Shown piece by piece: positions 27,581-34,826 of a DNA stretch of 64,000 nucleotides. This DNA is from Poseidonibacter lekithochrous (GTDB lineage: Bacteria; Campylobacterota; Campylobacteria; Campylobacterales; Arcobacteraceae), in NCBI RefSeq assembly GCF_013283835.1, contig NZ_CP054052.1, forward strand, positions 1,612,001-1,676,000. The letters run 5' to 3'. Under the pieces are notes generated by a model that was not told where the DNA came from, made no database searches, and saw only the letters and a list, made by a program, of their open reading frames with translations. The position numbers and the translations under genes were made by a program. Numbering within the stretch: position 1 is the stretch's first letter; every line of letters begins with the position of its first letter.

Positions 27581-28000
27581 TTATTTAATAGATAATACAG
27601 TTACAGTAAAGTCTAAATCTTTTCCAGCTAATGGGTGATTTGAATCTACCTCTACAGTATCTTCAAGGATTTCTGTGATTACTACTTGAATAGATTCACC
27701 ATTTTGTCCTTGACCTTGCATAGGCATTCCTACTTCTAGTTCTAATCCACCAAATTGCTCAATTGGTACAATTTGTTTCATAGCTGGATTATGTTCCCCA
27801 TAAGCTTCTGCTGCTGGTACATTAATCTCTCTAGTTTCGCCTTCATTCATATCTATCATTCTACTTTCTAATCCAGGGATTAATTGTTCTGAATCAAAAG
27901 TAAATTCTAAAGCATCTTTGCCAATATTGCTATCAACAACTTCTCCTTCGATTTTAAGTTCGTAGTTGATTGAGATTACTTGATCTTTTTGCATAGCCAT
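27581..28000 (-). CDS. FKBP-type peptidyl-prolyl isomerase, SlyD-like (copy 1)
   Basis: The 139-residue cytoplasmic protein is of the SlyD type. FKBP strands (VISINYELKIEGEVVDS; EQLIPGLESRMIDMNEGE) are followed by the inserted-flap region (AAEAYGEHNPAMKQIVP) and a final LDFTVTVLSIK strand. SlyD proteins catalyse prolyl isomerisation and act as chaperones; some deliver nickel, but the His-rich tail needed for that is absent here. A second copy lies at 29994-30413. AAGGAG precedes the ATG at 28000. Confidence 0.9.
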   Translation of the reverse strand: MAMQKDQVISINYELKIEGEVVDSNIGKDALEFTFDSEQLIPGLESRMIDMNEGETREINVPAAEAYGEHNPAMKQIVPIEQFGGLELEVGMPMQGQGQNGESIQVVITEILEDTVEVDSNHPLAGKDLDFTVTVLSIK

Positions 28001-28159
28001 ATTGACTCCTTATTATTTTTGTGCATTACTATATCTTAATAAGTTACTATTCCAAATTAAAATAACTCTTTTAAAGATTATTTTTTTGTTTAGATATTTT
28101 TAGAAACTAATTAAGTAAAAAAGAATATAATTTGTCCAATAAAAATAATAGGGAATAAT

Positions 28160-28717
28160 ATGACAATAGCTGTATATTGTGGTTCTAGTGCTGGAAACAA
28201 TAGTGAATATGAAGAAAGAACAAAAGATTTTGGTAAGTTTCTTGCTTTAAATAATATAAATGTTGTATATGGTGGTGGAAGAGTAGGGCTTATGGGTGTT
28301 TTAGCTGATACTGTTATTGAACATGGTGGGAAAGTATGTGGAGTTATCCCTGAAAAATTAAAAGAAAAAGAATTAGAACATACAGGTATTACAGAGCTTA
28401 GAGTTGTGGCGGATATGCATGAGCGTAAAGCAACAATGGCTGAATTATCAGATGCTTTTGTAGCACTTCCAGGAGGTGCTGGTACTTTAGAGGAAATATT
28501 TGAGGTTTGGACATGGGCACAATTAGGATTTCATAATAAACCTTGTGCTCTTTTTAATATAAATGGTTTTTACGATAAATTAATAGATATGTTAGAGACT
28601 ATGTCCCTTGAAGGGTTTTTAAAAAAAGAGTATGTTGATATGATAATTAATACAGATTGTGAAGATAAACTATTAGAAACTTTACAGAAGTATCAAGCAC
28701 CAAAACATAAGTGGTAA
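28160..28717 (+). CDS. LOG-family protein (cytokinin riboside 5'-monophosphate phosphoribohydrolase type)
   Basis: The 185-residue protein has the LOG signatures VYGGGRVGLMG and PGGAGTLEEIFEVWTWAQLG and begins MTIAVYCGSSAGNN. These enzymes release the base from nucleoside 5'-monophosphates; in bacteria they usually act in nucleotide salvage or detoxification. The length matches the TIGR00730 group. AGGGAAT precedes the ATG. It ends at a hairpin shared with the convergent gene. Confidence 0.9.
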   Translation: MTIAVYCGSSAGNNSEYEERTKDFGKFLALNNINVVYGGGRVGLMGVLADTVIEHGGKVCGVIPEKLKEKELEHTGITELRVVADMHERKATMAELSDAFVALPGGAGTLEEIFEVWTWAQLGFHNKPCALFNINGFYDKLIDMLETMSLEGFLKKEYVDMIINTDCEDKLLETLQKYQAPKHKW

Positions 28718-28722
28718 AGTAG

Positions 28723-28752
28723 TTAAACAAGAAGTTTTACTTCCTGTTTAAT
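28723..28752. terminator. Bidirectional terminator
   Basis: TTAAACAAGAAGT and ACTTCCTGTTTAA pair over 12-13 positions around a 3-base loop, with an imperfect position near the middle. A T run follows on the plus strand, and the site covers the stop of the convergent gene. Confidence 0.75.
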
Positions 28753-29006
28753 TTTTTCATTTCTTTTTTTCGATCTTTATGAAATGCTTTTTCATCTTTC
28801 TTTTGCGATTTATCATACTCTCTATCATATTTTCTTTCTTCTTTTTCAAGTTCTTTATTGTACTTATACTCTTCCTTATCAGCAGAATGTGGTTTTCCTT
28901 TTCCAGTCCATGCTGGTTTACCTGCCCATGAGGGTTTTTCTGCAGAAGCTATTTGAGGTATAAAGAGTAAACTTACTAGTCCAATAGCTGTAATTAACTT
29001 TTTCAT
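28737..29006 (-). CDS. Small exported, highly charged protein
   Basis: The 89-residue product has a signal peptide (MKKLITAIGLVSLLFIPQIASA) and a short Gly/Trp/Lys stretch (KPSWAGKPAWTGKGKP). A Lys/Glu/Asp-rich helical tail follows (EEYKYNKELEKEERKYDREY), ending in KKLNRK. It contains no cysteines. No named family is recognised. AAAGGAGAT precedes the ATG at 29006. It is monocistronic. Confidence 0.7.
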   Translation of the reverse strand: MKKLITAIGLVSLLFIPQIASAEKPSWAGKPAWTGKGKPHSADKEEYKYNKELEKEERKYDREYDKSQKKDEKAFHKDRKKEMKKLNRK

Positions 29007-29073
29007 AGTAATCTCCTTTTATTTTATGGCTTAAGTATACAAGAAAATTGTAGAATGATTGAGGGATAAGATA

Positions 29074-29101
29074 ATGGGTTTACATTAAAATGTAAACCCA
29101 T
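29074..29101. terminator. Hairpin downstream of the iron-regulated membrane gene
   Basis: A perfect 12-bp inverted repeat (29074-29085 and 29090-29101) with a 4-base loop ends four bases before the minus-strand gene's stop. The T run is weak, so termination is likely rather than certain. Confidence 0.6.
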
Positions 29102-29105
29102 GATT

Positions 29106-29717
29106 TTATAATTTATCTCTTTTTCTAAAAAATAAAACTAATGCAATTACTGCAAATGTTACACTTACTAATGAAATTGGAGGTAATCCACCATGCCATT
29201 TAGCAACTTTTAGCCAACCACTTAATCCCATTACTACTAAGTGAATAATAATAAATAATGAAGCTAGAATTTGTAATGTATAAATTTTAACATAGTTAGT
29301 TTTATTAATTAACCAAAAACAATAAATAGCAATTAATCCAGAGAATATAATTAATTCTCCACTTAATGAAAGTTTACTTCCATCAAAAAACTTACCATAA
29401 TAAGCAGTACCAAAAATACTTAATGATAATAAAATATGAAGATAAGCACTGTGTAATGAAGCAGTACCCCATGCTTTTACTTTGCTAATATCACTTTTGA
29501 ATAATCCATAGTGTAAAGCAGCGATAAAACAGTATACTACAGATACCATTGACATTGATTTATTGAATAAAAACACTGGTAAGTGTGTTGGGTTTACATT
29601 TCCATATACAATGTATCTTACATATGTATAGATTGTAGTACAGATGAAAACTAATGCAAATTTCATTAGCATATTTAGATGTTCTTTATCAGAATCGATT
29701 GTTATGTTCGCAGACAT
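29106..29717 (-). CDS. Six-TM membrane protein under a Fur-like box
   Basis: The 203-residue protein has about six transmembrane helices, near residues 15-36, 52-72, 86-110, 120-140, 146-170 and 180-198. Histidines lie within or near helices: ALHYGL, LHSAYLHILLS and FIIIHLVV. That pattern occurs in b-type-haem ferric reductase-like membrane proteins, but the assignment is an inference. A strong Fur box 32 bases upstream suggests expression in low iron. AAGGAAC precedes the ATG. Confidence 0.65.
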   Translation of the reverse strand: MSANITIDSDKEHLNMLMKFALVFICTTIYTYVRYIVYGNVNPTHLPVFLFNKSMSMVSVVYCFIAALHYGLFKSDISKVKAWGTASLHSAYLHILLSLSIFGTAYYGKFFDGSKLSLSGELIIFSGLIAIYCFWLINKTNYVKIYTLQILASLFIIIHLVVMGLSGWLKVAKWHGGLPPISLVSVTFAVIALVLFFRKRDKL

Positions 29718-29748
29718 AGAGTTCCTTACTTGTGTTCTTTTTATGATT

Positions 29749-29767
29749 TGTATTGATAATCATTATT
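29749..29767. promoter_or_regulatory. Fur box
   Basis: TGTATTGATAATCATTATT matches 15 of 19 positions of the classical Fur consensus. It is 32 bases upstream of the six-TM membrane protein gene, in its promoter region. Confidence 0.65.
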
Positions 29768-29952
29768 GGAAATATAGAAGATAAATACTTAAAATTTAAT
29801 AAAAAAATAAATTCTTATAACGTCATAAGTAACATTAATGAAGAAAGAATAATGTTGTAAAGCCCATGAATATGTTATTTTGTGATTTTTATGTGATTTT
29901 TGAAATTATGTAAAATATTGCTGTTTTATAATTTGTTTTTGAGAGTGGTTTT

Positions 29953-29984
29953 CAATAATATTCCAAAAAAATGAAATATTATTG
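29953..29984. terminator. Hairpin downstream of the second SlyD gene
   Basis: A perfect 10-bp inverted repeat (29953-29962 and 29975-29984) with a 12-base loop ends ten bases from the minus-strand stop. No clear T run is present. The rest of the 276-base gap (29718-29993) is AT-rich with the Fur box and no gene. Confidence 0.45.
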
Positions 29985-29993
29985 AATATTTTG

Positions 29994-30413
29994 TTATGAA
30001 ATTGATTTAATAAGTATTGTAAATTCTAAGTCACAACCAGCAAGAGGATGGTTATAATCAACAGTAACATCTTCATTAGTTACTTCTGTAACAGTTGCTC
30101 TTATTACTTCTTGGTTTTCTTCTTCACCTTCTAGTACCATACCAATTTCTAAGTTGATACCTTCAAACTCTTCAATAGGAAGAATTTGTGATAAAGCTTC
30201 ATCATATTCACCATAAGCTTCATTTGAAGGAACATTAATAGTTTTTGATTCACCTATATTCATATCTTCGATTCTAGACTCTAATCCTGGGATTATTTGT
30301 CCACTTCCGTATACAAATTTTATTGATTCACCATCCATGTTATCTTCAATCATTTCTTCATTGATTTTAAGTTCATAGTTCATTTCTACAGTTTGGTCTT
30401 TTTTAATTGCCAT
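29994..30413 (-). CDS. FKBP-type peptidyl-prolyl isomerase, SlyD-like (copy 2)
   Basis: The 139-residue protein is a paralogue of the product at 27581-28000: same length, similar strands (MNYELKINEEMIEDN; GQIIPGLESRIEDMNIGES), the same flap-region motif SNEAYGEYDEALSQILP and a final LEFTILIKSIS. It lacks a His-rich tail. The two copies are about half identical by eye and lie 2 kb apart on the same strand, so they look like an old duplication. AAGGACA precedes the ATG at 30413. It follows the SocA-like gene after about 40 bases. Confidence 0.88.
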   Translation of the reverse strand: MAIKKDQTVEMNYELKINEEMIEDNMDGESIKFVYGSGQIIPGLESRIEDMNIGESKTINVPSNEAYGEYDEALSQILPIEEFEGINLEIGMVLEGEEENQEVIRATVTEVTNEDVTVDYNHPLAGCDLEFTILIKSIS

Positions 30414-30452
30414 GTTTGTCCTTATGATTTAATTTCGTTATATCCAAGTGTA

Positions 30453-30947
30453 TTAGATAATTACTTCACCTTTTGGTGTATTTCTTACATCTTCAAGTTG
30501 AAAACATACGTTAGCAATATTTCTTGCTGATGTTTGTTTGTGTTCAGAAACAACTTTGTGTATTGTTTTTATTTCATCTTTATCGAAAAGTGATTCATCA
30601 AATTCTTCTTCCATTTGAACAAATTTTAATTCAATAAAGTTTTTCTTTTTGATCACTTCAATATCTAAATAGTCTAATAATTCTTGAATAAGAAAAAGTC
30701 TTTCATCTTCTTCATCTAAGTCTTCTTCGTTTGCAATAATATCAAATAACTCAGCTATTAAAAGTGGCTCAGGATTTCTAGCACTTTTTATATATTCTTC
30801 GTTAAATATTTTTTTATCGCAAAATTTTTGATGATTATAGTCCATTAAGAAAAGCATAATTGACAGCTTTTTATCGTTTAAATGGTCTACTTCTTTGTGT
30901 AACATATACAAAATCACATTTGCTATTTTTGTAATATCTATATTCAA
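30453..30947 (-). CDS. Panacea/SocA-like (DUF4065-type) domain protein, tentative
   Basis: The 164-residue acidic protein opens ITKIANVILYMLHKEVDHLNDKKLSIMLFLMDY, in which the ANxILYxL and DKKLSIMLFxxDY parts resemble Panacea/SocA (DUF4065) domains. These act as antitoxins or chaperone adapters in several toxin-antitoxin systems. The middle is strongly acidic (ANEEDLDEEDERLF). The start is TTG at 30947 with AAGGAAA before it. No toxin gene is adjacent. The family call is by pattern and uncertain. Confidence 0.5.
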   Translation of the reverse strand: MNIDITKIANVILYMLHKEVDHLNDKKLSIMLFLMDYNHQKFCDKKIFNEEYIKSARNPEPLLIAELFDIIANEEDLDEEDERLFLIQELLDYLDIEVIKKKNFIELKFVQMEEEFDESLFDKDEIKTIHKVVSEHKQTSARNIANVCFQLEDVRNTPKGEVII

Positions 30948-31055
30948 GCAATTTCCTTTTTTTTAATTGCAGAAGTATACAATAAAATTTCATTTTATAT
31001 GTTTAATAATAGTATGTAAGAGTATATTTTTCTAGAAGAATAAAGAAGATAAGAA

Positions 31056-31074
31056 ATCCGCAATAACTGCGGAT
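31056..31074. terminator. Hairpin after the YeeE gene
   Basis: ATCCGCA and TGCGGAT pair over seven bases around a 5-base loop, five bases from the minus-strand stop. It is more GC-rich than its surroundings. T-rich sequence follows on the minus strand. Confidence 0.6.
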
Positions 31075-31078
31075 ATTC

Positions 31079-32158
31079 TTAGATTTGGTAATCAGGTGTA
31101 TTATCATCCCAGTCGAAGATAAAACACATAGGAAGTTTGTCGTATTTGTTTAAAATAATAGCTGCTATATATGCAGATACAAAAATAGACAGTATTGCTA
31201 AAGCTGATGCAAAGGCTAATGTAGAAAGTCCTGTAAGACCTTGCCCAACAGTACATCCAATAGATAACATACCACCAGTACCCATTAAAGCACCACCAAA
31301 CATATTATATTTAGCTCTATTAATATTCTGATTTGCAGTACATCCAAAGCTAAATTGTTTATTCATTTTAGACATTGAAAATGCACCAAGTATTACCCCA
31401 ATAATTAAACTAATACCAAATGTTAATTCGTTTACCTCATAAAAACTAAATAGTTCTAAAGATTTAGCCGTAGGGTAAACAAAAGTAATTGCTGTTAATG
31501 TAATTTCTCGCTCTAAACTATCTTCGCCCATAACGCCCGTAACATACCAAGAAGCAGCGACTAGTAAACCAATAATAGCTCCATCAAATAGACTAAGAAC
31601 TCTTTTTGTTCTTTTTAGAAAATATATTAAAGTTACTACTAATAAGCCAACTACAAGATATACATTCATTTGCACATTTTGAATATATGATGAAATACTA
31701 ATTAATGTTTCATTTGCAACAATAGGGTCAAGAATTCCATGGATAAGACCTTTACTTGTTGCAAAGGCAAATATTCCAATAAAAATTAAAGCAATCAAAG
31801 AGTTTGAATCACCTTGTGCAAATTTTATTAAATGTCTATTCCCACATCCATCTGCTATCATCATACCAACACCAAACATTGCACCACCTAGAATGATTGT
31901 TGCGTAGTTAAGATTTTCTCTTAGATATACAGATTCACTTAAATCAACTTCAAAATGATTTGACATAAGAGTAGTAGCTATTATTGCTACAATCATTGCC
32001 ATTATTACAGAAGATGCTCTTTTTGTAGATTTAGTTAGAATATAATCTTTGATTGATCCGCTAAAACAAAACTGTTTTTTTTGTGCAACCATTCCAAAAA
32101 TAATACCAATTCCTAAACCTAAAAGGTTTATTATCTCATAAGTTTCTAAATCAAACAT
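31079..32158 (-). CDS. YeeE/YedE (TsuA-like) sulfur transport membrane protein
   Basis: The 359-residue protein has about nine or ten transmembrane segments and the two pseudo-repeats of the YeeE/YedE (DUF395) family. The cysteines thought to pass thiosulfate or sulfur along the pore are present: KKQFCFSG near residue 31, DGCGNRHL near 107, FSFGCTANQ near 272 and SIGCTVGQGLTG near 302. TsuA imports thiosulfate; other members move sulfane sulfur or selenium compounds. It is the second gene of a two-gene operon with the 84-residue protein, divergent from an ArsR regulator. Confidence 0.88.
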   Translation of the reverse strand: MFDLETYEIINLLGLGIGIIFGMVAQKKQFCFSGSIKDYILTKSTKRASSVIMAMIVAIIATTLMSNHFEVDLSESVYLRENLNYATIILGGAMFGVGMMIADGCGNRHLIKFAQGDSNSLIALIFIGIFAFATSKGLIHGILDPIVANETLISISSYIQNVQMNVYLVVGLLVVTLIYFLKRTKRVLSLFDGAIIGLLVAASWYVTGVMGEDSLEREITLTAITFVYPTAKSLELFSFYEVNELTFGISLIIGVILGAFSMSKMNKQFSFGCTANQNINRAKYNMFGGALMGTGGMLSIGCTVGQGLTGLSTLAFASALAILSIFVSAYIAAIILNKYDKLPMCFIFDWDDNTPDYQI

Positions 32159-32160
32159 AT

Positions 32161-32415
32161 TTAAACCTCTTGGTTTTCAGCTCTCATATCTTCAAGTCCT
32201 TCTAAGATATCAATAGCATCTTCTTGTGATAAACTATTGTTCTCAATATCTTTTAAAACTTCAGTGAAGTAGTTTCTTACTTCTTCCATATATTTTATTT
32301 CATCTTTTTTTGCTTTTTTACTAGATCCAGCTTTTACTAGCTCTTCTATATTTTCATTTACTTCTTTTAATACGTCATTTCTTAATAAGTCTTCTAATGT
32401 TTTTATTTGATTCAT
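32161..32415 (-). CDS. Small helical protein cotranscribed with the YeeE transporter
   Basis: The 84-residue protein has no cysteine, so a TusA-like sulfur carrier is excluded. It is highly charged and helical (IKTLEDLLRNDVLKEVNENI; YFTEVLKDIENNSLSQEDAI). No family is recognised. It ends two bases before the transporter start, so the genes are one operon. AGGGTTAAT precedes the ATG at 32415. Confidence 0.7.
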   Translation of the reverse strand: MNQIKTLEDLLRNDVLKEVNENIEELVKAGSSKKAKKDEIKYMEEVRNYFTEVLKDIENNSLSQEDAIDILEGLEDMRAENQEV

Positions 32416-32466
32416 AATTAACCCTATATTTATTTTTTTGAATTATAACCAAATAAATATAAATAA

Positions 32467-32489
32467 AATAGGTATTAAGAATACTTATT
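32467..32489. promoter_or_regulatory. Candidate operator between the YeeE operon and arsR
   Basis: AATAGGTATT and AATACTTATT form an inverted repeat with nine of ten matches and an AAG spacer. It lies in the divergent spacer between the transporter operon and the ArsR gene, where an autoregulating ArsR/SmtB protein would bind. Confidence 0.5.
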
Positions 32490-32554
32490 TCGATAAAAAT
32501 AGAAATAAAATGATGGATGATAATAATCATATAACGAATTTAACAAATTAAAGG

Positions 32555-32560
32555 TATAAT
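32555..32560 (+). promoter_or_regulatory. -10 element of arsR
   Basis: GGTATAAT places a consensus -10 box 33 bases before the arsR-type ATG. Confidence 0.5.
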
Positions 32561-32592
32561 ATTTCTTTAAATTTAGAATTATGGAAATATAA

Positions 32593-32880
32593 ATGAATGA
32601 TGAACAATTAGCAAAATGCTTAGCTGAATTAGGAAATATCACAAGATTAAAAGTTTTTAAATTATTAGTTAAAGCAGGGGAAGAGGGAATGCCCGTAGGT
32701 GCAATTCAAGAAAAATTAAATGTGCCAGGTTCCACTCTTTCTCATCATATAACAAAACTAATATCAGCAGATTTAGTAATACAAAAAAGAGAAGGTAGAA
32801 CCTTACATTGTATTGCGAACTTTGAAGTTTTAAATAGTGTAGTTGGTCAATTACAAGACCAGTGTTGTATAGGATTTTAG
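32593..32880 (+). CDS. ArsR/SmtB-family transcriptional regulator
   Basis: The 95-residue protein is a winged-helix repressor: helix-turn-helix VGAIQEKLNVPGSTLSHHI (about residues 35-53) and the wing VIQKREGRTLHCIANF. Cysteines are at 9, 73, 91 and 92. The ELCVCDL metalloid motif of classical ArsR is missing, but the C-terminal Cys91-Cys92 pair could bind As(III) or thiol-reactive signals, as in some ArsR variants. It is followed after 12 bases by a LysE-type exporter and is divergent from a sulfur transporter; both may be targets. Confidence 0.9.
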   Translation: MNDEQLAKCLAELGNITRLKVFKLLVKAGEEGMPVGAIQEKLNVPGSTLSHHITKLISADLVIQKREGRTLHCIANFEVLNSVVGQLQDQCCIGF

Positions 32881-32892
32881 AAAGGATATATT

Positions 32893-33525
32893 TTGAATAT
32901 AGATACATTGCTAGTTTATTTAGTAGTTACTTTTTTTTATGTTACTAGTCCTGGACCTGCTGTTGTATTAGCAATAATTAATGGACTTAGATCTAATATG
33001 AAAACTGTTGCAATTTCTTCTTTTGCTAATATTTTAGGATTGTTTATTTTATCAAGTGCTTCTATTTTAGGATTAGGAGTATTACTTACTACTTCGGCAA
33101 CTTTATTTATGATAGTTAAATTTATTGGAGCATTTTATTTAGTTTATTTAGGGATTAAATTTATTAAAAATAAAAATGTATTAAATATTGATGATATTAA
33201 CTCAAATAAAAAAATAAAAAGTAATAAGTCTTATTTTTTTGAATCGTTCTTTTTAGCTGTTACAAATCCAAAACCTATACTATTTTTCACTGCTATTTTC
33301 CCGCAGTTTTTAGATCTTAGTGTTTCTATACTACCACAGTTTTTGATTATGACATTTGCATTTTTGTTTATATCATTTTTCTCACTTTGCTCATATGCTT
33401 ATTTAGCTAAAAAATCTAAATCATATTTAAGCGATAAAAATAGAATGAATTGGTTTCATAAAATAACTGGTGGAATTTTTATTTCTATGGGAATAGGGTT
33501 ATTAAGTCTAAAAAATCATAATTAA
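32893..33525 (+). CDS. LysE/RhtB-family exporter (copy 1)
   Basis: The 210-residue protein has about six transmembrane helices and the LysE/RhtB signature SPGPAVVLAIINGLR in the first helix region, plus AVTNPKPILFFTAIFPQFL in the middle. The family exports amino acids and analogues. The start is TTG at 32893 with AAAGGA before it. It follows arsR closely and is probably cotranscribed, which suggests export of a compound sensed by that regulator. A second, different LysE gene follows after 33 bases. Confidence 0.87.
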   Translation: MNIDTLLVYLVVTFFYVTSPGPAVVLAIINGLRSNMKTVAISSFANILGLFILSSASILGLGVLLTTSATLFMIVKFIGAFYLVYLGIKFIKNKNVLNIDDINSNKKIKSNKSYFFESFFLAVTNPKPILFFTAIFPQFLDLSVSILPQFLIMTFAFLFISFFSLCSYAYLAKKSKSYLSDKNRMNWFHKITGGIFISMGIGLLSLKNHN

Positions 33526-33558
33526 TTAAATTTTGATATTGAATAAAGGAGACAAAAT

Positions 33559-34185
33559 ATGGAAGTAATTACGTTCTTATTTATTATGACTTCAACAATT
33601 ATTATATTAACTCCAGGTCAAGATATGTTACTTGTAATGTCAAGATCATTAGCTCAAGGGCAAAAAGCTGGAGTTATTACAGCCCTTGGAGTTAGTATTG
33701 GACTTATGGGGCATACTTTATTAGCTACTTTAGGACTCGGAGCTTTATTAATGGCTAGTGACTGGGTCTTTAATATTATCAAATATATTGGTGCTGCATA
33801 TTTAATTTATATTGGTTATCAATTATTAACAAGTAAAGAACACAAATTAGCAGTAAAAGATGATATTCCAAAAGTATCATATACAAAAATGTTTATTCAA
33901 GGAGCATTTTCTAATATAAGTAATCCTAAAATTACAATTTTTTATTTCTCATATTTACCACAATTTGTTGTTCCCAATGGGGGAAGTGAAGCTTCTCAAT
34001 TATTTATTTTAGGGCTTACATTTGCTGTACTTACTTTTTTATTAAAAGCACCAATTGGACTGTTATCTGGATTATTATCTTTTTGGATAAAAACAAGACC
34101 TTATTTATTAAATTATATTCATAAAACAAGTGGAACTATTCTAATTGCTTTAGGAGTTAAACTGGCATTGGAAGATAGAAATTAA
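33559..34185 (+). CDS. LysE/RhtB-family exporter (copy 2)
   Basis: The 208-residue protein has about six transmembrane helices, the first-helix motif TPGQDMLLVMSRSLAQG and the GAFSNISNPKITIFYFSYLPQF segment. It is only distantly similar to the preceding LysE protein, so the pair is not a recent duplication. AAAGGAGAC precedes the ATG. The operon ends at the hairpin at 34210. The substrate is not predictable from sequence. Confidence 0.88.
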   Translation: MEVITFLFIMTSTIIILTPGQDMLLVMSRSLAQGQKAGVITALGVSIGLMGHTLLATLGLGALLMASDWVFNIIKYIGAAYLIYIGYQLLTSKEHKLAVKDDIPKVSYTKMFIQGAFSNISNPKITIFYFSYLPQFVVPNGGSEASQLFILGLTFAVLTFLLKAPIGLLSGLLSFWIKTRPYLLNYIHKTSGTILIALGVKLALEDRN

Positions 34186-34209
34186 CTTTTAATAATAATG
34201 TTAGTTGAG

Positions 34210-34240
34210 AAAAAGTAGTTGAAAGTTAACTACTTTTTTT
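34210..34240 (+). terminator. Terminator after the LysE genes
   Basis: AAAAAGTAGTT and AACTACTTTTT form an 11-bp stem with a 7-base loop and a T run at the end. Confidence 0.88.
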
Positions 34241-34299
34241 CGTGATTTAGTACGACTAATAGAATAATATATTAACTTAAGCTTTTTCTTATTAATTAA

Positions 34300-34314
34300 T
34301 GATTATAGTTCTCA
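34300..34314. promoter_or_regulatory. Fur-box-like site before fecI
   Basis: TGATTATAGTTCTCA fits the 7-1-7 Fur pattern (TGAgAATnATTcTCA) at 12 of 15 positions. It is 29 bases before the fecI start, at the likely promoter. Confidence 0.5.
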
Positions 34315-34343
34315 ATATTATATTTTAGAAGGATTTTGTCTAT

Positions 34344-34826
34344 ATGTTATCGTATTATAAAGAGTTATTTGCGTATATACAAAATCTAGTACGTGATAAA
34401 GAGTATGCTAAAGATATAACACAAGAGACTTATATGCGTACTTTAGAAGCTAATACAAATACTCCTATTGATAATAAAAGAGCCTTTTTATACAGGGTTG
34501 CAAAAAATATCATAATTGATCAAGCAAGAAAAAATAATAAAACTAATTTTATTGAATTTGAAGAAAAAGATATTCTCTCAAAAGATATTCAAGCCGAAGA
34601 AATAGTATTAAAATTAAATGAAGATCAAGTTTTATATGAAGAAATAAAAAAATTACCACAAAAAAGAAGACAAGTTTTTGTATTGTATATTGTTGAAGGA
34701 TACTCGAGAAAAGAGATTTCTCAAGTTTTAAATATTACAATAGCTTCTGTTGAAAAGCATATATCAAGGGCTTCTCTTCAAATTAGAGAGAGTTTAGAAT
34801 CAAACAAGGATATTATTGGTGAATAA
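34344..34826 (+). CDS. fecI: ECF sigma factor, FecI-like
   Basis: The 160-residue protein has sigma region 2 (about 10-75, with YAKDITQETYMRTLE and RAFLYRVAKNIIIDQARK) and region 4 (about 100-155, with LPQKRRQVFVLYIVEGYSRKEI and a helix-turn-helix ISQVLNITIASVEKHISRA). It belongs to the FecI group of extracytoplasmic function sigma factors that switch on outer-membrane receptor genes. AGAAGGA precedes the ATG. Its stop overlaps the fecR start, and a Fur-like site lies upstream. Confidence 0.92.
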   Translation: MLSYYKELFAYIQNLVRDKEYAKDITQETYMRTLEANTNTPIDNKRAFLYRVAKNIIIDQARKNNKTNFIEFEEKDILSKDIQAEEIVLKLNEDQVLYEEIKKLPQKRRQVFVLYIVEGYSRKEISQVLNITIASVEKHISRASLQIRESLESNKDIIGE

